From Gammaproteobacteria bacterium Ga0077536 (GTDB lineage Bacteria; Pseudomonadota; Gammaproteobacteria; Ga0077536), in contig LNEL01000064.1 in the NCBI GenBank assembly GCA_001464935.1, forward strand, positions 1-64,000: DNA of 64,000 nucleotides, written 5' to 3'. The position numbers and the translations under genes are program-made. Under the pieces are notes generated by a model. The model searched no databases. It was not told where the DNA came from and was given only the letters and a program-made list of their open reading frames with translations. Every line of letters begins with the position of its first letter. Position 1 is the first letter of the stretch. Positions 18,553 to 26,910 of the stretch are shown here, one piece after another.

Positions 18553-18816
18553 ATGAAGCCCGGGCAGACGGAGCTGGGCCGCCGGCTCGCGAGCGTGCAT
18601 CTCGGCTTCTGCATTCTGTGCGCACTGCTCGCACTGCCTTATCTCGCGGCCGCTTTCGAGACCTGGCAGCAGTCGCGCCAGTTCGCGGCGTTCGCGCCTT
18701 ACGCCGAGGTGCTGCAGAAGACCACGCGTGACGCACTGGTCAAGGGTGGCATCGCGGCCGTCGGGGCTGTCTATTTCTTCTGGCGATGGCGCGCGCTGCT
18801 GCGTCAGCAGCGCTGA
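18553..18816 (+). CDS. Small membrane protein of unknown function
   Basis: An 87-residue protein with two hydrophobic stretches, residues about 14-34 (ASVHLGFCILCALLALPYLA) and 60-78 (VKGGIAAVGAVYFFWRWRAL), separated by a short polar loop. I do not recognise a family. It ends 4 bp before the convergent glutamine amidotransferase stop. The upstream branched inverted repeat could be part of its leader. Coding bias matches its neighbours, which supports it as a real gene. Confidence 0.6.
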   Translation: MKPGQTELGRRLASVHLGFCILCALLALPYLAAAFETWQQSRQFAAFAPYAEVLQKTTRDALVKGGIAAVGAVYFFWRWRALLRQQR

Positions 18817-18820
18817 GCGC

Positions 18821-19540
18821 TCAATGCTCGAGGAAGCGCAGGATCCACTGCGCGAGCAGCAGCGAGTCCACCGGTTCGTCGTAGGTCGGCAGCGCGGCGG
18901 CCACGGTGGCCGCCCCGAAAATCTCCTCGCGGCCGCGCACGAGATCGCGCGCGTAGCCGGCGCTGAACTCCGGATGACCCTGGATCCCGAGGAACAGGTC
19001 GTCGAACACGAACATCGCGTTTTGACAGTGCGAGTTCTGCGCGAGCAGTCGGGCGCCGGGCGGGAGTTCGAGCACCTGGTCCTGGTGACTGACGAACACA
19101 CCGTAGCCGCGTGCGGCGGGCTGCATCCAGGGCTGGGGCTGCACGATCTCCACCTGGTGCCTGCCAATCCCCCAGCCCTGTGGGGCTTTCTCGGCGCCTC
19201 CGCCGAGCGCAAGTCCCATCATCTGATGCCCGAAGCAGATGCCGACGGCGCGTTTGCGCGCCGCATGCAGATCGCGCACGTACTGCTCGAGACGGCGGAT
19301 CCAGGGCTCGGGCTCGTAAACCGAGCGCCGCGAACCCGTGATGAGGTAGGCGTCACAGGCGTCGATGCGATCCGGAAACTCGCCCGCATGGACCTGGTAC
19401 GGCACGATGTCGAGCCCGGGACGCACTTGGTGCAGCAGCCGTGTGAACATGTCCGGATACTCGCCGTGCGTGCCGGCCAGGTGCTCGCGGACCTGGTCGC
19501 AGGTGAGGATGCCGAGGCGCAGGATCGCAGATGCAGACAT
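18821..19540 (-). CDS. Class I glutamine amidotransferase-like protein
   Basis: A 239-residue protein of the GMP-synthase-type glutaminase fold. The nucleophile cysteine sits in VGICFGHQMM and the catalytic His-Glu in IQGHPEFS. Start at 19540 (MSASAILRLGIL), where the fold begins; the longer frame upstream overlaps the divergent B3/B4 gene and is not conserved. Stand-alone members of this family are often annotated as GMP-synthase-like and act on small amides or gamma-glutamyl compounds. No synthetase partner is adjacent. Confidence 0.87.
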   Translation of the reverse strand: MSASAILRLGILTCDQVREHLAGTHGEYPDMFTRLLHQVRPGLDIVPYQVHAGEFPDRIDACDAYLITGSRRSVYEPEPWIRRLEQYVRDLHAARKRAVGICFGHQMMGLALGGGAEKAPQGWGIGRHQVEIVQPQPWMQPAARGYGVFVSHQDQVLELPPGARLLAQNSHCQNAMFVFDDLFLGIQGHPEFSAGYARDLVRGREEIFGAATVAAALPTYDEPVDSLLLAQWILRFLEH

Positions 19541-19593
19541 GAGGCTCACGGTGCCGGGCGGCCGGCGGTTTGTCCAGCGTTGAGACCCTGCAG

Positions 19594-20283
19594 ATGAGCG
19601 CTGACACCGGGTTTTCAAGAGCGCCGGCGCTCGATGCGCTGGGCATTCCCGTGGCGTTCCTGGTCGTGCGCGGCATCGAGCGCACGGTGCCCGCGGTGCG
19701 GGTGCGCGAGGCGGCCGACCGCTTCGTGCACGAACTCCTGCGCACCACGAGCTACGAGTCCGTCGCCGCGGAGCCGGCGCTCGCCGGCTACCGCGACCTG
19801 CATGCGCGGGCAGGCAAGACGGGCCGACAGTTCCTGCCTTCACCGGAGAGCCTGTTCAAGCAACTGTTCCGGCGCGGCGGCTGGCGAGCGATCGATCCGC
19901 TCGTCGATGCCTACAGCCTCGTGTCCCTGCGCACACGGGTGTCGATCGGCGCGCACGACCTGGCGCGCGTGAGCCTGCCGGTCCGGCTCGCGCGCACCGA
20001 TGGCAGCGAATTCTTGGTGCCGATCGGCGAGACCGCGCCGCTGCGAATCACCGCCGGCGAATATGCCTACCTGGATGCCGCCGGCCAGGTGCTCGGCCGC
20101 ATGGAGATTCGTCAGGCTGCCGCGACCTGCGTGACGGCACAGACCACGGACGTTCTGTTCATCGTGCAGGGGCATGCCGGCTTGCCCGCCGCCGAGCTGA
20201 CAGCGACGGCCGCTGAACTGATCGATTGCCTGACGCGGCTCGTCGGCCCCTGCGCCGACTGGCGACTCAACGTGATCGCCTGA
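19594..20283 (+). CDS. B3/B4 tRNA-binding domain protein
   Basis: A protein of about 229 residues resembling the B3/B4 domain of phenylalanyl-tRNA synthetase beta, occurring alone without synthetase parts (FRRGGWRAIDPLVDAYSLVSLRTRVSIGAHDL..GEYAYLDAAGQVLGRM). In PheRS this domain does editing; free-standing copies are thought to edit mischarged tRNA or serve another role. The ATG at 19594 begins the protein after 53 bp shared with the divergent amidotransferase; a TTG at 19570 is an alternative. Its 3' end overlaps the convergent GDPD gene by 17 bp. Confidence 0.75.
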   Translation: MSADTGFSRAPALDALGIPVAFLVVRGIERTVPAVRVREAADRFVHELLRTTSYESVAAEPALAGYRDLHARAGKTGRQFLPSPESLFKQLFRRGGWRAIDPLVDAYSLVSLRTRVSIGAHDLARVSLPVRLARTDGSEFLVPIGETAPLRITAGEYAYLDAAGQVLGRMEIRQAAATCVTAQTTDVLFIVQGHAGLPAAELTATAAELIDCLTRLVGPCADWRLNVIA

Positions 20284-21343
20284 GCACGGCCTCGAGGCCG
20301 AGATCTGGAAAGTCGATGAACAGGCCATCGATGCCCGCCGCGAGGAACTCGGCGGCCTCGGCGGCGAGATCGCCATGCGCCGCGGCCGCGGCGCTGCTGC
20401 GCAGATCGACCGGCAGGAAATGGTTCTCGGCGCGAAAGGTCCACACGTGCACATCGAGCCCGTGCGCGTGGGCGCTCGCGACGAGCGGAGAGGGCGCGCG
20501 CGGCGGTGGACCGTCGAGCACGAGTTTTTTCGGTACGCCCAGGCCTTGCGCATAAGCGGCGACGAAGGCGCAGCCGCTATCGGTGACGAGATCGGCATAG
20601 CCGCGTCGATCGCCGGCCAGCACGAAGTCGCGCGGTGCGCCGTCGGCGTCGATCAACTGGATCAGTGGCACGCACAGCCCCGCTCGCGGCAGCACGCGCG
20701 CGGCGAGATCCTGCAGGTTCGACACTTCGAAGGACTGGATGAACACGCGTGACGGTGCCGTGAACCCCGTCGCCTGCAACCGCGCGACGAGCAACTCGCC
20801 GAGATCGCAGCCGATGACGCCGCCGTCGAGCCGCCGGCCCTCGTGCAGGAAGTACGACGGGTGCTTGGTCTCGGGATAAATGCCGACCGCGCGGCCGTCG
20901 GGCGTCGTCATCGACTGTGCGAGCGCGATGATCTCGTCGAAGGTCGGAATCGCTTCGCGTCCGTCGTGCGCCGTGTTCGCCTGCCGCAGCGCCGGAATGC
21001 GCTCGACGGCGCGCAGCCGTTTGATTTCCTCGAGCGTGAAATCTTCACTGAACCAGCCGCGCACCGGCTGGCCGTCGATGTGCTTGGTGGTCAGCCGCGC
21101 GGCGAACTCCGGCCGCGCGTGCACGTCGGTGCTGGTGTTCGTGGTGTTCAGGCTGCCGTCTGCCTGCAGCACGGCGAGCGCGTTCTCATGGCGGGCGATC
21201 AGCACGCCGTCGGCGGTGGCGACGAGATCCGGCTCGATGAAATCCGCGCCCTGTTCGATCGCGAGACGGTAGCTCGCCAGGGTATGTTCCGGACGGTAAC
21301 CACTCGCGCCGCGATGGGCGATGACGATAGGGCGGCTGTTCAT
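20267..21343 (-). CDS. Glycerophosphodiester phosphodiesterase family protein
   Basis: A 358-residue GDPD TIM-barrel protein. The diagnostic N-terminus is HRGASGYRPEHT with His10, Arg11 and Glu19. Metal ligands Glu37 and Asp39 lie in IEPDLV, and the general acid His52 in ARHEN. It splits deacylated phospholipid headgroups into sn-glycerol 3-phosphate and an alcohol. The length matches GlpQ, but no signal peptide is present, so a cytoplasmic enzyme is more likely. A small exported protein follows 16 bp upstream in the same orientation. Confidence 0.92.
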   Translation of the reverse strand: MNSRPIVIAHRGASGYRPEHTLASYRLAIEQGADFIEPDLVATADGVLIARHENALAVLQADGSLNTTNTSTDVHARPEFAARLTTKHIDGQPVRGWFSEDFTLEEIKRLRAVERIPALRQANTAHDGREAIPTFDEIIALAQSMTTPDGRAVGIYPETKHPSYFLHEGRRLDGGVIGCDLGELLVARLQATGFTAPSRVFIQSFEVSNLQDLAARVLPRAGLCVPLIQLIDADGAPRDFVLAGDRRGYADLVTDSGCAFVAAYAQGLGVPKKLVLDGPPPRAPSPLVASAHAHGLDVHVWTFRAENHFLPVDLRSSAAAAAHGDLAAEAAEFLAAGIDGLFIDFPDLGLEAVLRRSR

Positions 21344-21359
21344 CGGAGCGGGGCGGCGC

Positions 21360-21599
21360 TCAGTTCGCGCGGTCGTGTGCTATACCGGCCTGCACGCTGT
21401 CGATGGCTTTGTTGGCCTGCCGCAGCGCGCGCTTGCGATGACCGCCTTTGTCCGGGGTGGCCTGTTCGAGGGCGGCGCGCGCCGCTTGCAGGTGGACCAG
21501 CGCGTCGTGCATTGCCGGTTGATCTGCGATGCCAGGTGTCGGCGCCAGACACAGGCCGATGGCGAGCGCACAAATGCCCGGACAGGTTCGCAGGCTCAT
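21360..21599 (-). CDS. Small exported protein of unknown function
   Basis: A 79-residue protein with a signal peptide (residues 1-25, ending PGIADQ). The mature part is short, helical and rich in Ala, Lys and Arg (HLQAARAALEQATPDKGG..RALRQANKAIDSVQ). The mature pattern resembles small periplasmic helical-hairpin proteins, but I do not recognise a family. Its SD sequence is buried in a perfect hairpin just before the ATG. It lies 16 bp upstream of the GDPD gene and is probably co-transcribed with it. Confidence 0.7.
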   Translation of the reverse strand: MSLRTCPGICALAIGLCLAPTPGIADQPAMHDALVHLQAARAALEQATPDKGGHRKRALRQANKAIDSVQAGIAHDRAN

Positions 21600-21627
21600 C
21601 GGTCACCTCTGCATGAGACGGTGACCG
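21600..21627 (-). promoter_or_regulatory. Hairpin covering the ribosome-binding site of the small exported protein
   Basis: On the leftward transcript, CGGTCACC, a 12-nt loop and GGTGACCG run directly into the ATG at 21599. The Shine-Dalgarno AGGTGA forms part of the 3' arm, so the 8-bp stem would hide it. The rest of the 311-bp gap 21600-21910 holds no recognisable gene or repeat. It must contain both divergent promoters. Confidence 0.5.
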
Positions 21628-21910
21628 CAGTCTGACGCGACGCCCGTGAACGCGTCAAACCGTCCCTCGCCGCAGCGAATCCGCAGTGTTCCTGTGCGCA
21701 CGGTGACTGGGCCCTCGAGGTGTTGCCGTCCAGGGCGGCCCTTCCGGCGTCAGCGCTCGAACTGCCTGCAGTCGTCTGCCTGGTCGAACGGCCCCGATGA
21801 CCTGCCTGCGGCCCATTACCGATCCGCGCAGTGGCGGTAGCTTCCGCCCTCGGGCATCCTCAGGCCTTGCGCGGCCATCCGGCGCGCGCCCTTGCACAGG
21901 ACAGGACGCC

Positions 21911-22747
21911 ATGCACTTCGCCCGACATACACCGACGTTCCATTACGCCCGCTTCACTGCCATCGCCGTTGCGCTGTTCAGTTCCGGCGCGAGCCTCGCC
22001 GCGACGATCGAAACGCTGGCAGAAGCCGACTGGGAGGGACAGGCCATCAGCGATCCGCAGGGCCCGTCGACCAGCGGCAGCCTCGAATCGCGCGCTGAAC
22101 CGGGCGGAGCGGTGGCGGTGGCCGTGCAGGACATCGACGGCGCGGCCGCGGTGCGGGTCGAAGGCATGTCGGCCAACGGTCAGCGCGGCAACACGCTGCT
22201 CGCGCGCTCGGTGTGGTCCGAGTCCTTCACGAACACGAGTGGCGGGGCACAGCGTTTCGTCGCCCAGCTTTCGATTCCGTCGATCTCGTTGTTCATCTCC
22301 GATGACACGGTGGCGGTGCCTGCCGATCGCACGACCGCCTATTACGACATCTCCCTCGAGGTCAACGGCGGCGTGATGTTCTCGTCCGGCGCCACCCTGA
22401 GCGGCAACACCACCGGCCACGATTTCGTGCTGACGGGCACCAGCTTCGGTGGCACCGGGCAGCAGTCGGGCCAGCGCTTCCGCTTCGATTTCCTCGCGTT
22501 CGACGGCGCGGTGACCCTCGGGGATTTCGCACCCGACGCGACGCTGCAGGTCGTGTATCGCATCGAGGCCGGCATCGACATGCCTGGATTCGAACTGTTC
22601 GCCGATGCGTCGATCGGCGATCCGCTGACGCTACAGACTACATCCATTGCCATCGGCGCGAGCCCGGTGCCGCTGCCGGGGGCGGCGTGGCTCTTCGCCG
22701 CGGCTCTGGTCAGTCTGGTCCGTCGTCGACGCGCCTGCGCCTCGTGA
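21911..22747 (+). CDS. VPLPA-CTERM sorting domain protein
   Basis: A 278-residue exported protein of low complexity. A signal peptide spans residues about 1-31 (FTAIAVALFSSGASLAA). The mature region is predicted beta-rich, with no catalytic motif. The C-terminus has the tripartite sorting signal VPLPGAAWLFAAALVSLV followed by RRRRA, the PEP-CTERM-like variant known as VPLPA-CTERM with Gly in place of the usual second Ala. Such proteins are processed and moved to the surface by an exosortase, which is not in this window. Start at 21911 because the signal peptide begins there. Confidence 0.85.
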   Translation: MHFARHTPTFHYARFTAIAVALFSSGASLAATIETLAEADWEGQAISDPQGPSTSGSLESRAEPGGAVAVAVQDIDGAAAVRVEGMSANGQRGNTLLARSVWSESFTNTSGGAQRFVAQLSIPSISLFISDDTVAVPADRTTAYYDISLEVNGGVMFSSGATLSGNTTGHDFVLTGTSFGGTGQQSGQRFRFDFLAFDGAVTLGDFAPDATLQVVYRIEAGIDMPGFELFADASIGDPLTLQTTSIAIGASPVPLPGAAWLFAAALVSLVRRRRACAS

Positions 22748-22760
22748 ATGTCGCAAACGC

Positions 22761-23348
22761 TCAGCCCGGCCCGCCGGCGTGCGGTGGGGGACGGACTTTC
22801 GGTTGGCACAGGATGTTGAAATTCACCACGCAGCGCGGTCCGCCGCGCGGGATCCCGCCACCGTGGAGCAGCGAGCCGTCGAAGACCAGCAGACGTCCCT
22901 TGCGCGGCTCCACCTCGCGCACCACCCGATGTTGCTTGTCGACGAACACGGTATTGCCGTCCGCATCGTTGACGTAGTACAGCAGCACCAGGTGCGGGAA
23001 CGGAAAGTCGGTGTGCGGCCTGCCGTGCGTCTGCGCCGTCTCATAAGGCAGCACCAGGTAGATTCGCGCGGCGAGGATCTCCTGCAGCGCGAGATTGTGC
23101 GTCTTGCAGTAGCTGCGCGGGATCTCGAAGAAGTTGTCGAAATGTTCCGAGTTCGCCGCGCTTGATTTGAGCACGTGAAAAAACGACATCGGCGCGCGAC
23201 CGTGCGCGTCGACCGCGGTGTCTTCGTATTTGCACTTGAATGGAATGCTGGGGTGCAGGCCCATGTCGCCCGAGCGCCCGAGAATCGTCAGTTCGTAGAA
23301 GTCTTTCAGGTAGTCCGGAAAGAGATCGTCATAGACCTGGATGTACAT
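22761..23348 (-). CDS. 2-oxoglutarate/Fe(II) oxygenase-fold protein (DUF6445-like)
   Basis: A 195-residue double-stranded beta-helix protein. A facial triad is visible as His112 and Asp114 (GRPHTDFPFPH) and His162 (SLLHGGG), with Arg172 (GPRCVVNFN) placed to bind 2-oxoglutarate. This supports an Fe(II)-dependent hydroxylase of unknown substrate. It converges on the VPLPA-CTERM gene with 13 bp between stops. Upstream lie 261 bp (23349-23609) without a gene; they hold a short hairpin at 23456-23473 and a small A+T-rich patch. Confidence 0.8.
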   Translation of the reverse strand: MYIQVYDDLFPDYLKDFYELTILGRSGDMGLHPSIPFKCKYEDTAVDAHGRAPMSFFHVLKSSAANSEHFDNFFEIPRSYCKTHNLALQEILAARIYLVLPYETAQTHGRPHTDFPFPHLVLLYYVNDADGNTVFVDKQHRVVREVEPRKGRLLVFDGSLLHGGGIPRGGPRCVVNFNILCQPKVRPPPHAGGPG

Positions 23349-23609
23349 CTGGTGCCAGCTCCAGCAGTCTGCATCGCCATGCCCAAGGCCTGAACTTACC
23401 CCAAATATGGGATACGGGTTCGGGGCTGGTGGGAAGCGAAATTTTCGGCTGCGTGATGCTGCAGTCGCAGCATGCTGGGGTCGGCGCTGGCCGGTGGCGA
23501 TGGACTGTCAGGGTTTTGCGGGCGCGGTGTCGCCGTCGACGCTGACGGTCGCCGCGGTGCAGGGTCGCTCGCTGTCGAACGCAGTCAGGGGTCGGCTACG
23601 AGGGCGTTG

Positions 23610-24269
23610 TCACGCCCGCTCATCGCCGCTGACGATGTAGCCCACCCACTCGTCGATCGTGATGTTGCCCGCCTGTTCGACCGCGGCGAGTTCATGCGGC
23701 CGCAGCACATCCTGCATGCCGTCGATGCGCTTCCACTCGCACAGCGGCGTGTCGGCCTCGGCCCGCGGCACGTAGCGCGAGGGCTTCACTTTCTGGTAGC
23801 GATGGATGTAGCGCGGGCAGTTCTGCCAGAGTTCCGACAGCGTCACGCGCACCACGAGTTCGGCTTCCTTCCACTGCGCGCGCAGCGGGTCGTCTGCGCT
23901 GACGCTGGCCGTGCCCTGCACGCGGATGCGATGCGGCGTTTCGAAATCGATGAACAGCAGGCCGACTTCCGGATTGCCGCTGATGTTGCCGGTCGAGAAG
24001 TGCATGCCGTTGCCGTCGTAGCTCGGAAACGCGAGCGTGCGCGTGTCGACGACGCGCACGAAGCCCGGATCGCCACCCTTGTACGACACTGTCGGGCGGC
24101 CGCGATGATCGACCGACGACAGGAAGAACATGTCGCGGGCTTCGATGAAGGCTCTTTCCATGTCGCCGATCTCGGTTTTGACGGCTATCTGTTCGATGCG
24201 GTCGGCCATGCGACGGCTGTCGAACTGATCCTGCAGGGCGCGATGCTGATCGCCATAGATGCGGCTCAT
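23610..24269 (-). CDS. Pyridoxamine 5'-phosphate oxidase family protein
   Basis: A 219-residue split-barrel flavin-binding protein. The segments FFLSSVDHRGRPTVSYKGGDPGFVRV and GLLFIDFETPHRIRVQGTASV match the PPOX-type FMN/F420-binding fold. It lacks the complete PdxH set and is not the vitamin B6 enzyme itself. It probably reduces a small molecule with flavin or F420; luciferase-like oxidoreductases at 32-35 kb would fit such a cofactor but are unlinked. It is divergent from the Tat-exported aldo/keto reductase, with 113 bp between starts. Confidence 0.82.
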   Translation of the reverse strand: MSRIYGDQHRALQDQFDSRRMADRIEQIAVKTEIGDMERAFIEARDMFFLSSVDHRGRPTVSYKGGDPGFVRVVDTRTLAFPSYDGNGMHFSTGNISGNPEVGLLFIDFETPHRIRVQGTASVSADDPLRAQWKEAELVVRVTLSELWQNCPRYIHRYQKVKPSRYVPRAEADTPLCEWKRIDGMQDVLRPHELAAVEQAGNITIDEWVGYIVSGDERA

Positions 24270-24382
24270 GCGGGTGTCTCCCGGTGCGTGGTGCGGGGAC
24301 GATAGCGGGCAGTCCGGATCTCGACAAGTCGGAGGGGGAGGCTGCGCTATGATGGCGACACGTACAGCCGACAGGACTCACC

Positions 24383-25336
24383 ATGACAAGACGTCGCGGT
24401 TTTCTCATCAAGGCCACGCTTGGGACCGTCGGCATTGCTGCGGGTGCGTTGGGCATCGCGACGGCGAGCGCCCAGGTCACGCTGCCGGACACCGCGCGCA
24501 AGTCACGACGGCAATTGCAGACGCGGGTGATTCCCGCGACCGGCGAGCGAATTCCCGTGATCGGCATGGGCACCTCGGGCAGTTTCGAAGTGGGCGCGAG
24601 CGAGGCGGCGCGCATCCGGCTGCGCGAAGTGCTGCGACGTTTCGTCAAGGCCGGGGCGACGGTCATCGACACCGCGCCGACCTACTCGAGCGCAGAGGAT
24701 GTTCTCGGCGAACTGCTGGCGGAGGCGAATCTCCGCGAGCACATTTACCTGGCAACGAAGCTGTCCGGCGTCACCGGCCGCGAGGCCGGTCTCGCCCAGT
24801 TCGCGGAGTCGCTCCGTCGCCTGAAGACGGACCGGGTCGAGCTGCTGCAGGTCCACAATCTGCGCGACACCGCGACCCAGCTCGACGTCGCGCGCGCGCT
24901 GAAGGCGGAGGGCAAAGTCCGCCATGTCGGCATCACGCACTACGTCGAAACAGCGCATGCGGAGCTCGCGACGCTGATGGCGAAGCACCGGCCGGATTTC
25001 GTGCAGATCAACTATTCGCCGGTCTCGCGTGGCATCGAGCAGCGCGTCCTGCCGCTGGCGGCGGATCTCGGCATCGCCGTGATGGTGAACCGCGCGTTCG
25101 AAGACGGGCGGCTGTTCACCCGGATTGCGGATCGGCCGGTCCCCGCCTGGGCAAAGGACGTCGGGGCAGATTCCTGGGCGCAGCTGATCCTGAAGTTCGT
25201 GCTGAGTCCGCCGGCCGTGACGGTCGTGATCCCGGCCACGTCGAAGCCGCGCAATCTGTCCGACAACCTGAAGGCCGGCCTCGGGCCGATGCTCGACGCG
25301 CGGCAGTGCGAGGCCTTGAGCGCGGCGCTGGCCTGA
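24383..25336 (+). CDS. Aldo/keto reductase with Tat signal
   Basis: A 317-residue aldo/keto reductase. The N-terminus TRRRGFLIKATLGTVGIAA is a twin-arginine signal, so the enzyme should be exported folded, probably with its nicotinamide cofactor. The tetrad is recognisable: Asp and Tyr in DTAPTYSSAED, Lys in ATKLSG, His in LLQVHNL. The oxidised or reduced partner is unknown. ACAGGA precedes the ATG. The transporter pseudogene starts 10 bp after its stop, so they formed one operon. Confidence 0.88.
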   Translation: MTRRRGFLIKATLGTVGIAAGALGIATASAQVTLPDTARKSRRQLQTRVIPATGERIPVIGMGTSGSFEVGASEAARIRLREVLRRFVKAGATVIDTAPTYSSAEDVLGELLAEANLREHIYLATKLSGVTGREAGLAQFAESLRRLKTDRVELLQVHNLRDTATQLDVARALKAEGKVRHVGITHYVETAHAELATLMAKHRPDFVQINYSPVSRGIEQRVLPLAADLGIAVMVNRAFEDGRLFTRIADRPVPAWAKDVGADSWAQLILKFVLSPPAVTVVIPATSKPRNLSDNLKAGLGPMLDARQCEALSAALA

Positions 25337-25345
25337 GCGCCCGTC

Positions 25346-26641
25346 GTGCGCGACTGGCGCGGTCGGCTTCTTCGCGCGCTCGGCATCGAGGCGGCCGAAG
25401 CGGGGCAGGTGGCGGCCGGCTTCACGATGTTCCTGTGCCTGTTCGCCGCCTATTTCCTGCTGCGACCGGTGCGCGAAACGATGGGCGTGGCGGGCGGCGT
25501 GGACAATCTGCAGTGGCTGTTCACCGGCACGTTCGTCGCGACCCTGCTCGCGTTTCCGCTGTATGGCGCGGTGGCCCGGCGGGTGCCGACGCGCGCGATC
25601 CTGCCGCTGGTGTTCGGGTTCTTCGCGTTCAATCTGGTCTGCTTCGCGCTGGCGCTCTGGCGTTGGCCCGGGCACATCGGGCTCGCGCGCGCGTTCTACA
25701 TCTGGCTGTCTGTGTTCAACCTGATTGCCATCTCGCTGGCCTGGAGCGTGCTCGTCGACAACTTCAGCGCGACCCAGGCGAAGCGGACGTTCGGACTGTG
25801 CGCGGCCGGCGCCAGCGTCGGCGGCATGCTCGGACCTCTGCTCGCGGTGGCGCTCGTCGGGCCCATCGGCCACGCCGGACTGCTGCTGGCGTCAGCCGCG
25901 CTGCTGCTCGCCTCGACAGTCGCCGCCGGCACGATCAGGCGCGACGCGGCGCCCGCCGCGGCGCCGCGCGAGGCCCTCGGCGGCAATCCCTTCCAGGGTG
26001 CGATCGATGTCGCCCGCTCACCGTACCTGCTCGGCATCGCGTGCTTCATGGTGTTGCTCGCGACGGTCAGCACTTTCCTGTAAGTCGAGCAGGCCCGCCT
26101 GATTGATCTGCGTTTTCCCGATCGCGCCGATCAGACGCGGGTATTCGGCACGCTCGATGCGCTGGTGCAGACCCTGTCGGTGCTCGGGCAGGTGTTCATC
26201 ACCGGGCGCGTCGCGCGGCGGCTCGGCCTCGGCGTGCTGCTGGTGGCGGTGCCGCTGGTCACCGTGGGCGGTTTTCTGTGGCTCGCGCTGGCGCCCGGGT
26301 TTGCCGTGCTCGCCGTCGTGATGGTGCTGCGGCGGGCAGGGGAATACGCGTTCGTGCGCCCCGGTCGCGAAATGCTCTACAGCGTGTTGTCGCCGTCGGC
26401 GAAGTACCAGGCGAAGCAGTTCAACGACACGGTGGTGTACCGCGGTGCGGACGCCGTCAGCGCGTGGCTCAAGACCGCGCTCGATACGCTGACCCAGCAG
26501 CCGGCCGTGGCGATGATCGGTGGCGCGGCCTGCGCGCTGCTGTGGGCCGTGAACGGCGGTTGGTTGGCGCGACGACAGCGGGCGCTGGCATCGAAGCTCA
26601 ATCGCTGTTCGCAAATCAGCTGCGGTCGTAGGTTGGGCTGA
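25346..26641 (+). pseudogene. MFS/NTP-exchange-type transporter interrupted by one in-frame TAA
   Basis: One frame runs from GTG 25346 to TGA 26641 (432 codons), broken only by TAA at 26081-26083. Both parts look alike in composition and are packed with membrane segments: codons 1-245 (GFTMFLCLFAAYFLLRPVRETMG..) and after the stop (ARLIDLRFPD..VFGTLDALVQTL). The interrupted context, STFL-stop-VEQARLI, matches the TFLY-x-xQA segment of this transporter family, so a TAC tyrosine codon most likely became TAA. Restart could occur at GTG 26165. The final codons lie in a family A repeat. Confidence 0.8.
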
Positions 26642-26780
26642 CGCAGGAAGCCCAACGCGTGCGCCGTCATCGCGCGACCGGACCGTGCTCGATCACGCCG
26701 CCGACAGGCACAGTTGGCGCGGCGTGAGCGGGTGCAAACAGACGCGCCCATGTTGGGCTTCCTGCGTCAGCCCAACCTAC
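26628..26780. repeat. Family A REP-like inverted pair, copy 2
   Basis: GTAGGTTGGGCTGACGCAGG at 26628 is repeated in inverse orientation ending at 26780, with about 95 bp between the units. The same arrangement, including the spacer segments CGCGTGCGCCGT and CCGCCGAC, occurs at 47714-47858. An end module (GCAAATCAGC..GCGGTCGTAGG) precedes it and overlaps the last codons of the transporter. The remaining gap to 26910 shows only a weak match to the end module (ATTTGCACTCAGCTATTC, near 26824). Confidence 0.8.
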
Positions 26781-26910
26781 GGGATTGGCCGGGAGGGCCT
26801 CGAGTTCATTGCTGTTGGTCGACATTTGCACTCAGCTATTCAGCCGCGGCCGCACGGCCACGCACTGAGCGGCACCCGCGCTCGGCACCGGCACGCGCGA
26901 CCCGCCGCGC

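Noticed and set aside
23456-23473. Hairpin ATGCTGC-AGTC-GCAGCAT in the gap between the PPOX and 2OG oxygenase genes
   Set aside because: It is short, single and upstream of a leftward gene. There is no T-run and no link to an RBS, so no function can be supported.
24321-24353. TCGACA and TATGAT as a promoter for the Tat-exported aldo/keto reductase
   Set aside because: The spacing is 21 bp, outside the usual range, so I did not annotate it.
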